From assembly GCA_016630905.1 (NCBI GenBank), contig WBMQ01000008.1, positions 1,364,001 through 1,428,000 on the forward strand: a stretch of DNA of 64,000 nt, read 5' to 3'. This DNA comes from Capillidium heterosporum (taxonomy: Eukaryota; Entomophthoromycota; Entomophthoromycetes; Entomophthorales; Capillidiaceae). Positions within the stretch are counted from its first letter, which is position 1; every line of letters begins with the position of its first letter. Of this stretch, positions 1 through 14,623 are shown piece by piece. The notes under the pieces were generated by a model. The model was not told the origin of the DNA, ran no database searches, and saw only the letters and a list, made by a program, of their open reading frames with translations. A program made the translations under genes and the position numbers.

Positions 1-3000
1 CTTTTTACTTTTGCTTTAAATAAATATTTAACTAGTACTGTCAATAGTTGTAAAAAATGTACTTAATGCATCAGAATTGAAAAGTATAGATGAGATATAA
101 TAATTTACACTAGAATTGGTTTAAATAGAGTCAAAATGGAATGTATCTGAAATACTTTATTTGTTTTCAGGAGTTTCGAATATATAGAACTCATACTTTG
201 GTTGCTGATATATCAATAGTTTTCAATTTTCTTGGGTATTTATCTATAATACATAGTAATTTATATGCTTTTACTTTAACTTATAAAAACACTTTCCTTA
301 CCCACAATATGTGGGCATACTTACGGAGTTGAAGACCGCTGCGAGAATACATACTTTAAACTGATCCAATCTTAAGACCTGAAAGCCAATCTTGTGCTGG
401 ATAATAGGTTCTGAAAGCTTATCCCTTGCAGGCTTTATACTAAATAGCTTACTTGAATATCTCGTACACCACCAATAAACCGGTCTAAAAAGGGATACTA
501 TTGGAAATAAGGGTTCAACTTGAACCGGTAAAGCTTTTTGCATACGGACATATACTTTCGAACTGTTATGATCAAAGCCACCTAAATTTGAATCACTGGT
601 TTCTGTATGCTCAGTTTGTTGGTTTTCGGTTGCTCAAGGTGAACACTGTTAAGGTTAATTTAGTTTGTCAAGCCGATGGAAATAATCTTAGTTGAACCGC
701 AACCATGGTCACGCTAAAGCTATTAATTAAAAGCAAGGGAGTTAAACCACGGTGGATATACCTACCAAAAATATACTAGCTGTTGGATGAGATTTGGGCT
801 TTGGAAGGGCACCTGTTGCAAAGCTTTGGTGACAAAACTTGTTTTAAATTCCGAATAGGACATGCGCTTTCCAATGAATCGAAATATCTAGCTGGTCAAC
901 GATTTGACAGCACTTTACTATACTGTAAAATAAAGTTTAGGTGTATGAAAATCAGGCAGAACTGGTTCCTACTGAAGCTCAGAAGTTAATGTTCGATTTT
1001 GGAATGGTTAACTGGCTTTGGTTCATACCCATACTACTTTCACTAGAGAGTTTTTATTTAAATATAGCTAGTAAAGTAGAACAGAAAGGAATTTCAAGAA
1101 ATCAGTGGATTCAAAGCGAGTTTACAAATTTTAAGCTTGACTAATACCCAAATATCCATACATTCCATCTTACTTGCACATACTATGCTGCAAAACCCTT
1201 AATCTTATAAACTAAATATTCTAATGTCACAGCTGCCGGGAACTACCTTTTTAGTAGGGAATTGTGACCATATTTTTAAAAAGCCTTGCTCGCTTCAACA
1301 AGCTGAAGTCCAACATTTCAACAAGCCAACTTTATGCTATATGGTTAGGAATCTAGTAGCTATCACAATAGAATGGTTTTATAAGTTAGCAAGCTTGTGC
1401 TATATTAACTAAAATTTATAAATCTATTAGATGAGTAATTGTTTTCCAGTAGCCTAACTTTAATGTAGTAGTTCAAATGATAGGTCTTTAAGCTAAGCCG
1501 AAGATCCCAATAAGCCAGGATAGATAGCTAGTAGTTGTAGAATTACAAAGGTCTACTATATAACTACAAAATCCACCTACTATTACGCCATGAAAGATAA
1601 GCAAAGTATTCTCATTTTGCAGAAAAATGCCTATCTCAAAGCCACCACAGATTAGTTTGAGACAGTGGTATAATCTGATTATATCCACTGTAGGTCTATC
1701 GGCATCGGTATACTAAAACTATGGTTCTACTCAAGCCTAGATGCAATTTCCTAGCTAATATATGTATTTCAAATCAAAGTATTGGATGCCAACTCGGTTT
1801 TATACTGAGCCTATACAAGCCCAATACATATTTGGTTAGTGAGCTTGCAACATCCGTATATCCGCTCCTTAGGAAAACTCCACCAGGTCTATAGATAGTA
1901 ATACCCCCACCAATGCTTGGTCAGTTGGGACTATTACCAAAGTAGTTTGCTATAAAAGAACCCGAGAAATGAGAACCAGTCAGGAGTAAGGAGATAGATC
2001 TCGGTAATATTGTTGAAAATGCTTTTCGGTCTGTTGTTGAGCAGTCCGAGGAGCCTTCCGTATTACACTAGTTCTGCTGATATGAAGACATGTCTTATAG
2101 AAAGCTTCTAGCCACAAAGTATACCCACTTTATCTCCAAAATTTACTCATTAAAGCAACATTTAGGAACTCACCGATACTAAAAGTCGAAGTTTTGTTTC
2201 GTCATCGTAATATTTTGTAGACTAACCAATTCGAACTCCTTAAAAGTTTCCATATGACGGAAAAAGAATACCCATCGATACAACTGAATATCCCTACAAT
2301 ATAGCTATAATTATAACCATTCGTTTTAACATATAAGTTCAAAGCCACTAGTGGCAAGTCTTGACTTATTTATAAATCATCTTTGAGCCTAAATAAATCC
2401 TCCAAGTCCTCGTTTTTATACCTTAAAAGCTACCCTTGTATTTTAATATGTTTTGTAGTTTTAAGGTAATAAGGTTCTTATCCCTAGTGTATCAACTTAT
2501 ACCAAGGGGTACTGTCGAAAATTGCCTTAAATAACTTGTGGTGATGCCCACGTTGCTGTCCTATCAGAACTTTGTATATATTTTTTGGAGTAACTCCATT
2601 TCTGGTTTATTTTACATTGCTGTAGGATTTCAAATAGCTAAAAGTGAAGTATAGGCACGTATTGTGCTATATATCTCGCTTGTATAGCTATATGATTTCT
2701 TTTGTACAGTAGACTAGTGTTTATTGTGATACGTATCAAAAATGATCAATACATTTCGGATTTATAAGCTTTACAAATACTTCCATTAGGTAGTATTTTT
2801 GATAGTATCTGATCTTATTCGTGGCCTAATTGTGAACATCCATCAGGTTTCAAATGTAATTACATCCAAGTATATAGGGTTAACCACAATGAACAACTTA
2901 GGGCAAGTATTATGGATGGCCTAAGCTCTTTTTGGCAATTAAGCACATACTTTGCAGCCAGGCAAGTGGGAAATTTTATATTATAAAGTGTCAACGAGGT

Positions 3001-3306
3001 TGAGGCACAACGTATGCTCACATGAGACCATTAAAACTAGGCACTTGGCTACTAAAGTTTGAATAAGTTCTAGTTTCGGATTAGGTTATAAGTTCAAGAC
3101 ATTACGTACTAAACTCCCTTAAGTTTATAAACTAGGCACCATATGGACTGTATAAATATAGAGCATATATAACTTGAAGGAGATACCAGCTTGATTATCA
3201 AATTTACAAAACCGTAAAGCAAAGTTTGGGACGTTACCTTTAAAGCGCGATAATTGTCAATACCTATAGAATGTTTGAAGTTGCTGATGCCAATCTTAAT
3301 GTCAAT
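1..3306. other. AT-rich region without a supported gene
   Basis: Only short open frames (up to about 80 codons) occur on both strands, most opening without ATG. None shows a recognisable motif or joins to a neighbour through plausible splice sites. I see no tRNA or rRNA signature by eye. Confidence 0.5.
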
Positions 3307-3783
3307 ATGTCCCAAACTCACTCTCCAGACTCCTTAGAAAACTTGGTGCCGACCTTCAGTGCTTTGGATGACCGTAAATTCAGATGTACATTCCCCAGCT
3401 GCCATGGTAGATTTAGAACCATGTAAGTTTATACCCATGCCCATAGCTGAAGAACCTTTACTAACTTTATTTCTTATAGAGCGCACCTCAAACGCCATTG
3501 GTTAAAGCACACTAAGGAGAAGAATCACAGGTGCGATTTCCCGGGCTGCCAGCAATCCTTCTCACGCAAAGATAACATGAAGGCGCACATGCGGACTCAT
3601 GTCAAAAGCCCTGCAACTGTAAATAAGGTTTTTACTCACACTCAGCTCAAGCGGAACTCCAAAGTCCAGCTTGAGCTGGAATATGCTAAAAGTTTGAAGC
3701 ACATCCAGTTACCTCCAGTTAGAGAGTTGATTAAACAGGTTGACACCTATTGGAGCGCCAATTACAAGTACCAGTGGGATTGA
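3307..3783 (+). CDS. Short C2H2 zinc-finger protein
   Basis: Two exons (3307-3422, 3480-3783) give 139 residues. The 57-base intron has a GTAAGT donor and CTAAC branch. Splicing joins two classical C2H2 fingers: the first C-x4-C from about residue 30 with H-x4-H just past the junction, the second containing FSRKDNMKAHMRTH. The spacing and the second finger match the gene at 7610-8269, so the two are paralogs flanking flavocytochrome b2. The C-terminal tail is basic, then ends near W-Y-W residues. A nuclear DNA-binding role is inferred from the fingers; no target can be named. The ATG at 3307 is the first in frame and precedes a short acidic leader. Confidence 0.8.
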
Positions 3784-4733
3784 GATGATTGTGGCATTCT
3801 ATCCCTCTATCCTTCCCTTCCCTTTCTATCCTACCTTACCTAATCAACTTTTGAAAGGTTGGCGCTCAAAAGCTGCACCTAATTTAGCTCGATCCATTGG
3901 AAAGCTTTCCTACACTGATTTACATACGTTCTTTTCCTTTTAAATAAAGTTTACATATCGTTCATACTATAAACACTATTCATATGTTGCCTTTTTCTAT
4001 TATACACATAGATTTTATAAAAACTTTATTGGTCGATAAGTGGTGCTACAGATAAGAGTGATAATGATGGTATGTATGTGAGAAGTTAAATTTAGATCAT
4101 TGGTGGAGTGGTCAAAGACTGCTCTAGTAGTGGAGCTTCCGTTTGAACAAAACCACTCATATTATCTAAGACATGTACTAGAAGCTATAGTACATTGTTG
4201 ATGGAGTTTATATTTGTGATAAAAGATCCGCATTACAGTGGCGGTTACAAGGATATTCTAAATCTTTATAAGAAATTTGTCTAATTATCGACGACATTGT
4301 ACGACTTTGGATATTTCCAAGTATGGAGTCAGAAGCGATATATATGTCCATTATTGATCCAGCTTAGCATTGGTAAATTTTTAAAAGCTTTTGTAGGATA
4401 CCTAGGAAAGAAATTTAGTGGACACTAAGGTTTATTACTTGCTAACTAACATAACCCAGATATAACCATCACTTTCAAGTCACCCTGTAGTACTGAAGAA
4501 ATTTGTTTTCATTAGCAGGATGACTTTATTAGAATTTATGTCTGGCAAAATATAAGCTATTCATATATATATATACGTATCTTCAATAGAAGACACTCAA
4601 AGTATATAAAGACAAAATATTTATCAAAACTATAAACCCAACTCTAAAAGTTCAAATATATAGAGCATCAAACTTGCTGAACTATTTATTTCAAAAAATA
4701 AACATCAATGCTAACGAAACTCAAAAGTATGGT
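3784..4733. other. Intergenic, convergent 3' region
   Basis: Lies between the 3' ends of the zinc-finger gene and flavocytochrome b2. It is AT-rich, with a short TA run near 4565. No coding signal seen. Confidence 0.5.
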
Positions 4734-6383
4734 TTAAAGCTTGGGAGTAGGTAGAGGTTCATATATAGCTTTCCCCCATCGATCGGAAACCAAACTACGG
4801 CTCTTCAAGTTGGCAGCATCCAAATAGCTTGAGTTGATCTGTTGGATAGTCTGAGTACCCATCAATCGCATCACCATCTCCAACTCCTCCCTTAAGATGT
4901 CGATACACAGCTCGATACCTTCTTGGCCGTAAGTAGACATAGCGTAAAGGAAAGGTCTACCTATACCGACAGCTTTAGCACCTAAAGAAATTGAACATAG
5001 TTCAATGGTTAGATGGTGGAGTTAAGGAAGAGTTTTGAAAATTTTACCTAGCGCTAAAGCTTTGAAGATATCAGAGCCTTTACGGATGCCACCGTCCAGG
5101 TACACCTCCATCCGGTCCTTGAGTTCAGGGTTGGAGTCGTAAAACTGGTTCAAAGATTCCATGACTTCAGGTAGGATTTCTAATGCTGACCTGCAGGTGT
5201 CGATCTGCCTACCTCCGTGATTGGAAATAACAATACCCTGGCACTTGAACTTGGCAGCTAGGATTGCATCCTCTTTGCACTGGATCCCCTTCAAGACAAT
5301 GGGCATATTGGTGATGGATTTGAACCACTCCAAATCTTTCCAATTCAACTTGGTGTCAATGAAGGTGGAGATAGATCTAGCAACTCCCCTATTTGTTTCA
5401 GTTGAAGTGTCGGTTTGGACGTTGGCTTTGACGGCAAATTTGTTACGGACATCTTTTTCCCTACGTCCCAACTGGGGTGCATCGACCGTAATGAAGAGAC
5501 CTTTGCAGCCATGTTGCTCGGCCGCCTGTACGATCTCCTTAGTAAGTTCACGGTCCGGGTTAACGTACAGCTGTAAAAACAAAGTCTGCTTATCCAAAGC
5601 CACCTCCAAGATCTCCTCCAAAGAGTAGGACGATAAGGTAGGTACCATTTGTATTATCCCTTTGGCAGCGGCTGCCCGCGTCAAGTTTAACTCTCCTTGC
5701 GGATGCCCTAACTTACCTAAAGCGGTGGCAGTTATATAGAAAGGTAGTTCACTTCGTTGGCCGAGTATATTTACACTTAAGTCTACCTTCTCTACATCTA
5801 TTAAGACCCGTGGTATCAGATAAACCCTTTGGAAGACGTTGCGATTTTCCCGTAAAGTTATCTCGTCTTCGGCCCCCGAAGAATAGTAGTACCAAGCTTC
5901 TGGGGACATAACTTGCCTTGCCAAAGATTCAAAGTCGTCGGTAGACAAAATGTTGTTGATAGATGGGACTTTTTTCTTGGCTACTAAGTTGAAATGATGA
6001 CTTGCATCGATATCTTCCTCTTCAGCATTTGGGTCAATTTCTGCATCACCTATAAATCTATCGGCTGGTAAGATCTTTTTGACCAAATCTACGATTTATA
6101 TATGCTTAACTAAAAATATGGCTACATGGAAATTTACCTTTAGGATGGATTAAGTCGTATTCGGAGGTTGCATCTTTACCAGCAAACTTCAATATTACTT
6201 TGGAGCCACCTGGATGCTCTGACAAAAACTTGGTTAGATCATAAACTTTTCCATGTATTATACACCAGCAATCTTCTTTTGTATTATGTTTAGAACTATA
6301 GAATATATGTAGAACTGTTAGCTTGAAGTATATTTAGTTGGTAAAACTTACACTTCATCTAAGGATACTATTTTCACGGTCAT
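4734..6383 (-). CDS. CYB2: Flavocytochrome b2, L-lactate dehydrogenase (cytochrome)
   Basis: Four exons (6352-6383, 6138-6295, 5048-6088, 4734-4981) encode 492 residues. The N-terminal cytochrome b5 domain has the heme motif HPGG and a second His in LIHP. The FMN-dependent alpha-hydroxyacid dehydrogenase domain follows, with [16 protein letters not shown], the substrate Tyr in LQLYVN, the Lys of LKGIQ and the catalytic SNHGGRQID (His, Arg). The family oxidises L-lactate to pyruvate and passes electrons through heme to cytochrome c. Yeast Cyb2 carries a long bipartite presequence for the intermembrane space. Here the b5 domain begins within about 10 residues of the ATG, so location is uncertain. 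The order of domains and length fit the mature family. Glycolate oxidase or mandelate dehydrogenase relatives lack the b5 domain. Confidence 0.92.
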
Positions 6384-7609
6384 TTTTCTTTCAATTTGTA
6401 ACGACAATTCTTTGCAAGATAGAAAGATTAGATTTCATCAATTGTAAATTATCTTGCCATTAGCTGAAAGAAAGTGGGTTATTTCTATACCAGAGGTCTT
6501 GGATGTATTTAATGATTTCATTATTTATGGCACAATTACAGTTAGTAGCGGCACCAACAATAGATTTTCTTTGAAAGGCTTTCAAAGTGATAGTAGCATT
6601 TGAGCTTATAAAGTTCGTTAAGGACAGGGTACTTAAAAGGTGTATTACTATACATTAAATATTGAAGTCATATAGTTTATTGAAAAGCTGACTTTGTTAC
6701 CTCAGAGACCTTCCTAATAGGGTGAGAATGGGCTACTAGTGCCACAATTGACTACAACCGTGCCATCAAGTAGTAAATCCTCTTAAAAGTTCCCATAACC
6801 CTTCAATGTTGACAGCATTCCAGGAAGATTTACTGCCGCATACTGGGGCTACCTTACAACACACCCCAAGTATGATATTTAGTTCTAAAGGAACCAATTT
6901 CCTTATCTCTACTTTCCAACAACCCAAAACTGCTTTGACGCCAAAGGTACGGGTAAATAGCGATAAAAACCTACATAAGCCAATTTACACTTGAATTATC
7001 CCTGGTAATAACTAAGGTCGATATAGAATAGTTGAATCCAAGAACTATTTCCAGTTGCAATAGCAAAGTTTGTAAAAAAATAGGAATGACCAAGTCGAAT
7101 AAACGAGGCTGCATAAGGTCAGCAACCCAAAGTTGGATTCCAACAGACAAAAGTAAAAACTTGACTAATGACAGTGCTGGACAGTTTAGACTAATGTTGC
7201 CCACTCCAATCAAATGGCATCTAGAACCCTTTGCACAAGTACCAACTACTTTAAGCCTAGTGGGAGTAATAGCGAGCCTAGTATATAACCGTTAGCAATT
7301 GATTAAAGCTGGTCAGCTCCCTTAAATTGGTATTGATTGTACGAATTCGAAGTGACGTGACTAGATTCAGAACAAAATGTGACAAGTTTATCAACTAAAT
7401 TCCTGTACCATGTTCCACATATAGAAATATTAAGGAAAGCGTGATCCACTATCCCTGAATTCGACAAATTTTGCAAAAAACCTCTATATATTGAGGTCTT
7501 TGCCCCAAAGCTTGCAATCATCGATCCCATTCCTGAATAAACATTCCATCCTTTAATTTTGGTTGCTTCCCTTGAACCAATCTCTCCTGAAATTCCAATT
7601 CCAAGTGCT
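6384..7609. other. Divergent intergenic region between CYB2 and zinc-finger gene
   Basis: Shared 5' region of two divergent genes. Open frames at 6806-7295 and on the minus strand at 7303-7911 are short or overlap the zinc-finger gene antisense, and show no motifs. No other element recognised. Confidence 0.45.
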
Positions 7610-8269
7610 ATGCCCAGCCAATTTACCTTTAAAGATTCAAAGGGGTCGTCGATAAGTCTGTTGAACGCCAACCAGAAAGGAACTGTTATGCCCCATATTA
7701 AGTACATCGAACCCCCGTCCACCTTGACCGCCGCCAACTTGGAATCATATTCCATGACATCGGAGAGTGCCACAAGTGATAGTTCCCCCAACGAGGTCCA
7801 CAAGCTGTCCACCTCCCTCGCCAACTCCCACCCCAAAGTTAAACAGTACAAATGCGATGCACCCGGCTGCAAGTCCAGCTTCACTACTAGTTCCCATCTC
7901 AACCGACACAAGACCTCACACAGTCAAATCAAGGAACATAAATGCACCTTCGAAGGTTGTAACAAGATGTTTTCTCGCAAAGACAACATGAAACAGCACT
8001 TGAACACTCACGACAAGAACAAGAGGAATAAGACTGCCAGCCTCAATCAGTTTACTCCCTACCCCAAAATTACTACTAACCCTAATCCTACCACCCTACC
8101 TCCCATATCTCTACCCCCTCTCATAAATTTACCCCTTCCCAACTTCAACACTAGAGTAAGTGCTCTTGCAACGTCAAAAGCTAAGCCATCAACTTATTCC
8201 AGGTACAGCAGCCAGGATATCGAGCTGGCTGAAACGCTTTTGAAGTTGAAGTATGGGAGAACTGTATAA
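7610..8269 (+). CDS. C2H2 zinc-finger transcription factor-like protein
   Basis: Single exon, 219 residues from the first in-frame ATG; an in-frame stop lies upstream at 7538. A Ser/Thr-rich N-terminal region precedes two C2H2 fingers at about residues 82-140. The first has C-x4-C ... HLNRHKTSH; the second contains MFSRKDNMKQHLNTH. A Pro-rich tail (PPISLPPLINLPLP) and a helical C-terminus follow. The second finger is close to that of the gene at 3307-3783, including the SRKDNMK core, so the two are probably duplicates or members of one expanded family. It is likely a nuclear regulator; target unknown. Confidence 0.8.
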   Translation: MPSQFTFKDSKGSSISLLNANQKGTVMPHIKYIEPPSTLTAANLESYSMTSESATSDSSPNEVHKLSTSLANSHPKVKQYKCDAPGCKSSFTTSSHLNRHKTSHSQIKEHKCTFEGCNKMFSRKDNMKQHLNTHDKNKRNKTASLNQFTPYPKITTNPNPTTLPPISLPPLINLPLPNFNTRVSALATSKAKPSTYSRYSSQDIELAETLLKLKYGRTV

Positions 8270-9834
8270 TAAAATTTATAAATTAGCATACTTTCTAATT
8301 CTAATAATAACATTACTTTTCTCTAACAGTTTTGTATTGATAAGCTCACTTATCCCTGTTATCATAGATCAATAACCTAAAAGACGTAACAGTTTTAAAA
8401 GCCTAGTCTACTACTATATCACTTTAAAAGGTGAACAGATCAAATATCTAAAAGTCAACCTTCGTTAGCTGCACAATTACTGACCATAAGTCAAACATGG
8501 TTTACTAATGAGTTTGTTGAAGTGGCATTCAACCTTGCCAGTATGATACAAATAGTTCACTATAGCTTATAAAGAAGTGTCCCAATTTTTGAAACTGATC
8601 TACAACTGTAAATCAAAGCACAGAAAGCTAAAGTTTATTGATTCCAATCACATTTTATGGTTTCATAAAACTATATGGGTATTCAACTCTTCTCAAAGCT
8701 TTAAAGTAAAAAATATAGATAAAAAGTACACAAGTATGTTCCTTTAAACTGATTGAGAGTTTCGGTAAGATATCTACCTTCATATTTACAGAATTTATCC
8801 TATAAGTTGGATATAGCTCAATTACAATCAATCTCAAAAAAGGTTGTACTCAGCCAAGCTTCAATTACTCCAGATAAAATCTATAACTGATCCTTGTAGC
8901 TCTATTGAATACGTTGCTACCCTCAACTTAAATCTGTCAGCTGGAAAATTTTCACCAGCTTATTAGAATATCTATCTAGATCACTATCCAGCTAAAGTTG
9001 AAAGCAGATATGCTTTCACTTCACTTTAGTTCTAAATTTGATAGTACGAATACTATTATTGAATAATTCTCAAACTATAATTAATATTTATATATAGGTA
9101 CCCATCTAATTTAAAATATTTTGCCATTTCAAGGGACTTTGGCTTTTAGCTTTCAAATTTGGTTAGATTGCTTGGAATTATAAGTACCTTGATATCTATA
9201 GTTCTTATGTTTACAGGGGCATTGGTACTTGAATGGAGCTAATATATTGGACAGCTCTTGGGCATATATTCTTTAGATTGGCAGGTAGATGCTATATATA
9301 ATATCGATATCAAAATCAGTAGGTTGCCTAGTCGACATTAATGGCTTGTAATTTGACAGAAAGGTACTTATTCAACATATAGAACTTATATATTGATGAA
9401 TGGCTATCCAACTTGCAATTTATATTGTAGTTTCTTAGCCCCCTTGTAATTATTTATAGTTTTTGCATTTGTGAGTAGGCACTTCAATGATCTCTATTTG
9501 AAAGTCTATTCGAATGTATCATCAACATCCACAATAGAGAGTTTTAGTTTATCCAACAAATATAGTGGTAAAGTATCACTTTATATCTTGAACTATCAAG
9601 GTTTCAAATCAAGAGGTAGTATATATCTATCGAAAAGGTTTTTGGAAGCAATTGAATTGGACAATTCAAAGGTTTAGGGTTTTAGTGAGGATAAAATTTA
9701 TCACTATACTGATATCTGCATATAACTAAAAATCATAATAAAGGTAATAAATTTAAGTACAACTATAAGCCATAGCCGTTTATTAGAATTTAGACACTTT
9801 GTTTTGAAGCCCAAATTTAACATCCACTCTCTCT
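8270..9834. other. AT-rich intergenic region, no supported gene
   Basis: Contains short frames only, for example 9471-9677 on the plus strand, which opens with TTG and has no motif. Serves as the 3' side of both neighbours. Confidence 0.45.
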
Positions 9835-11607
<1,773 letters not shown>

Positions 11608-14600
11608 ACTTTTTACTTTTAAAAAACGTTCGATAGTTAGAAGGGAATTTGGTTTAGTTTCAATATTGTGACTTTACCCCAGCCTTTTATACCTTTCAAC
11701 TAAAACAAACCTCCCCAATCCGACCACTCACCTTCATCCCCTTAATGGACTAAAGTCGCAACGCCACCAATCACCTACCTAACTTGAGGCACCGCTTTAA
11801 TTTAGCCAAGTTTTATCTCAAGGCTTATCTTGTAAGTGCTTCGCAATATGGATTCTAAAGCTTCTATTAATAGGTTTAGCCTGATTCTAAACGAATTCTC
11901 AAGCCAAAGTTGGCAACTTTGAAACCTTCTAGAACCTTTAGAATCTTTTTTGATCGGTGAAGGAAGGAAATTAACACCCATCCGACTAAACTGAACTTAT
12001 TCCGTTGGAGGGGTGTGAGCACCAGTATTGAAAAGAAGGAATGGTGCAATAGTTATGGGTCATATGAGGCTTATCGTAGTTTTGGCGGCTTGCAATGTGA
12101 CTTTTAATAAGAGTAAATCCACTTGGCCCTAAAGCTGACTTGAACTTCGCTCTATACTTTAGACTTTTGATGGGCTTCAGTCAATTTATTAACTTTTAGT
12201 GATAGAACCACCAGTACCAATCAATTTGCCATATACTTACGAAAATGTAGATCAACTTGGCAGATTGCATACAACTCCACCTCTGCATAGACTTTGGACT
12301 GGGATATTTAGTTTGGACCAATATCTCTGCCAGCTACATTAAGCTAGTCGATTTTTCAAGCTTGATTAAAATTCACAGGGTTATCAGCTACATGCATCTT
12401 AAAGAAGGGCAGTTATTCACCAATCGATCAGTGGCTGAAGGAAGTTGGGCCCACCTTCTTCCCTGAAAGTACTTAATCACTAGCTTATCACCAAAGATAC
12501 ATGATGAGTAGGTTTGCTATCTATAAAAAACTTGTTTAGGTAATATTGGAGTAGCTTTGAATTTCTACGTTAAAGTTGGAAACCAGTTTTCCAAACTTAA
12601 ATATCTTCAAAGATGATCCATATATCTCAGCTTATCTTTTGGTACATGTTGGTAGAGCTAAACTTAGTAAATAGTAGAATGCTAGGCTATTCGAGAATTT
12701 CTCAAATATATTTTTGATAACATAATCAAAAACTTTAGGATGGAAAGCATCACCTACATCCTACTTAAAGTTCTTTCAGGTATATTATAGTGTGATAGAC
12801 TTGGTTCTACATATATATATTAAATACGATTATTGCGCCTCCATAGTCTTTAAAACAGTGTTTATCGCCGGATCTAAAATATGGAGAGAAATGTTTGAAC
12901 TTTATACATATTTTAACATTTTTTCTTTTCCTTAATATAGGAATATATTTCTAACTTAATAAAAGCTCATGTTATAAGGAGGTTTTGGAGAGATATAATT
13001 AGTAATAATTAAATTTTCCTTTCCATATATCAATTTTATTTTGATTTATTATAGAAAATTGTTACATTTAAATCTTAGTGAGAAACACTGGTTTAGAAAG
13101 TTGAATGGCATCTTTTAATAAATGAACATATATTTATAATACTATATTCAGATAGTTTTGTCTAAATAATCCTCTTCCATTATATATACCTACTAAAGTT
13201 CAAGTATGTCTTAAGCTCAAATTCAGCCTTTAGTGCACTTTGCCTAAACTTATTTCGTTTAATTGTAAGATTTACTAATGCTTATTTTATATGTATATTT
13301 TGCATTACTGGTAAAGCCGCTATCGATCGGATTTAACTTCCGAAGATCTATATCCTGCATTGCTACATTAATTTACTTGGATATTATATATATAATATAC
13401 CAAGCTTTTCCATACATCTAGGAGTCTTTTGTAGTCTATATCTATAAGGTGCTAACTTACTTAAGATGCTGCAATAAGTGGTAGTTGTCAAATATATGTA
13501 AAGTTATCAAATGCATTATAAATAATAAAAATGGTTGAGGATTCCATTAAAAGGGAATAAACTAGTAGTATTCGTAGAGGTAGTTATGTTTACGTTAGGT
13601 ACAGTATGGTATCAAGTGTATATGGCTGATGGCAACTTAACATCTAGTTTAGAAAATGCTATAGCACTTTTACAAAAATTGTTTTAAAGCATACGAATTT
13701 AGTTAGATAAATTGTGCTAACAATGCCACAGCCTATATTTTAATAGGAAAGCTTTGCCAAAGTACCTGTTAGTTTGTGACCTTATAAATAAGCTCTTAGA
13801 GCAATGCAACATATATATCCAAGTATATTTGGCAAGTACAGATACATTTTCTACGGATACATAAATCCATTGCATTACCTTTTATAAAAAGCCATCCCTT
13901 ATTTATACGTACAATGTAGCCTTCTAGTTGCGAAATACTTGTCAAAGTAAGTGAATCGTTTTCTTTATAAGTTTATTTTACCTTCTCAAAAGGTTGACAT
14001 GTCACTTGATAAGCCACTTGACGTTCTTTCGAACAGTGCTAGCAACCTTAGTTATTACTTCAATACCCACTCCAAATACCCCTTGCTATGTCGGTTTATT
14101 GAAATATACATTTGAATTTCGAAGAGCACAAAGTTGAATTTCGAGCCGATTTCTAATGCCTTTGGTACATAGGACTAAAGACCAAAAAGGTAGTTGCGGG
14201 TTGTCGGTAGCAATTTATATATTCGATCTACTTAGCCCGCTAAAATATCTACTGGTAACGGTACTGATAGTAATTGAATGTCGTGATTATGGTCTATAAT
14301 TCCGAGCCTAGGTTCGGTTTCACAGCTGGCCCTATAAATTATTGAAAGTCGAGTCAGATGCCCTAATTAGATGAATCACCTACCTAAACCGAAAAATTCT
14401 TGGGCATAAACTATAATTATTACCCTTCAACCCTCTTGATTGGAATGTTTGAAATTGGGAAGTTGCTTTATTGAAATATGCACTTGCCGGTTATGTGCTG
14501 GGTAACATGAAGTGAGTCATCTGATTAAAGCTCATCACATAGTTGGAAGGAGATGTTGATATAAAACTACCATCCCTCCAAATTTACAACAGCAGCTTTT

Positions 14601-14623
14601 TTTACTTCTATAACCCTAATCAA
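11608..14623. other. Three-kilobase AT-rich intergenic region
   Basis: A TATAAAA-like element on the CBS coding strand lies about 80 bases upstream of its ATG. The frame at 12257-12466 opens with TTG and shows no motif. The 12.7-13.9 kb part is especially AT-rich but keeps ordinary CpA and TpG, unlike the 31.7-32.8 kb island. No gene seen. A TATAAAA stands about 60 bases before the carboxypeptidase ATG. Confidence 0.45.

Noticed and set aside
4101-4160. tRNA-Ser-like start GGTGGAGTGGTCAAAGACTG
   Set aside because: No matching acceptor stem or T-loop consensus follows.
7303-7911. 202-codon minus-strand frame
   Set aside because: It is largely antisense to the zinc-finger gene and has no family motif.
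12257-12466. 69-codon plus-strand frame in the CBS-carboxypeptidase spacer
   Set aside because: TTG start, no motif, no splice continuation.
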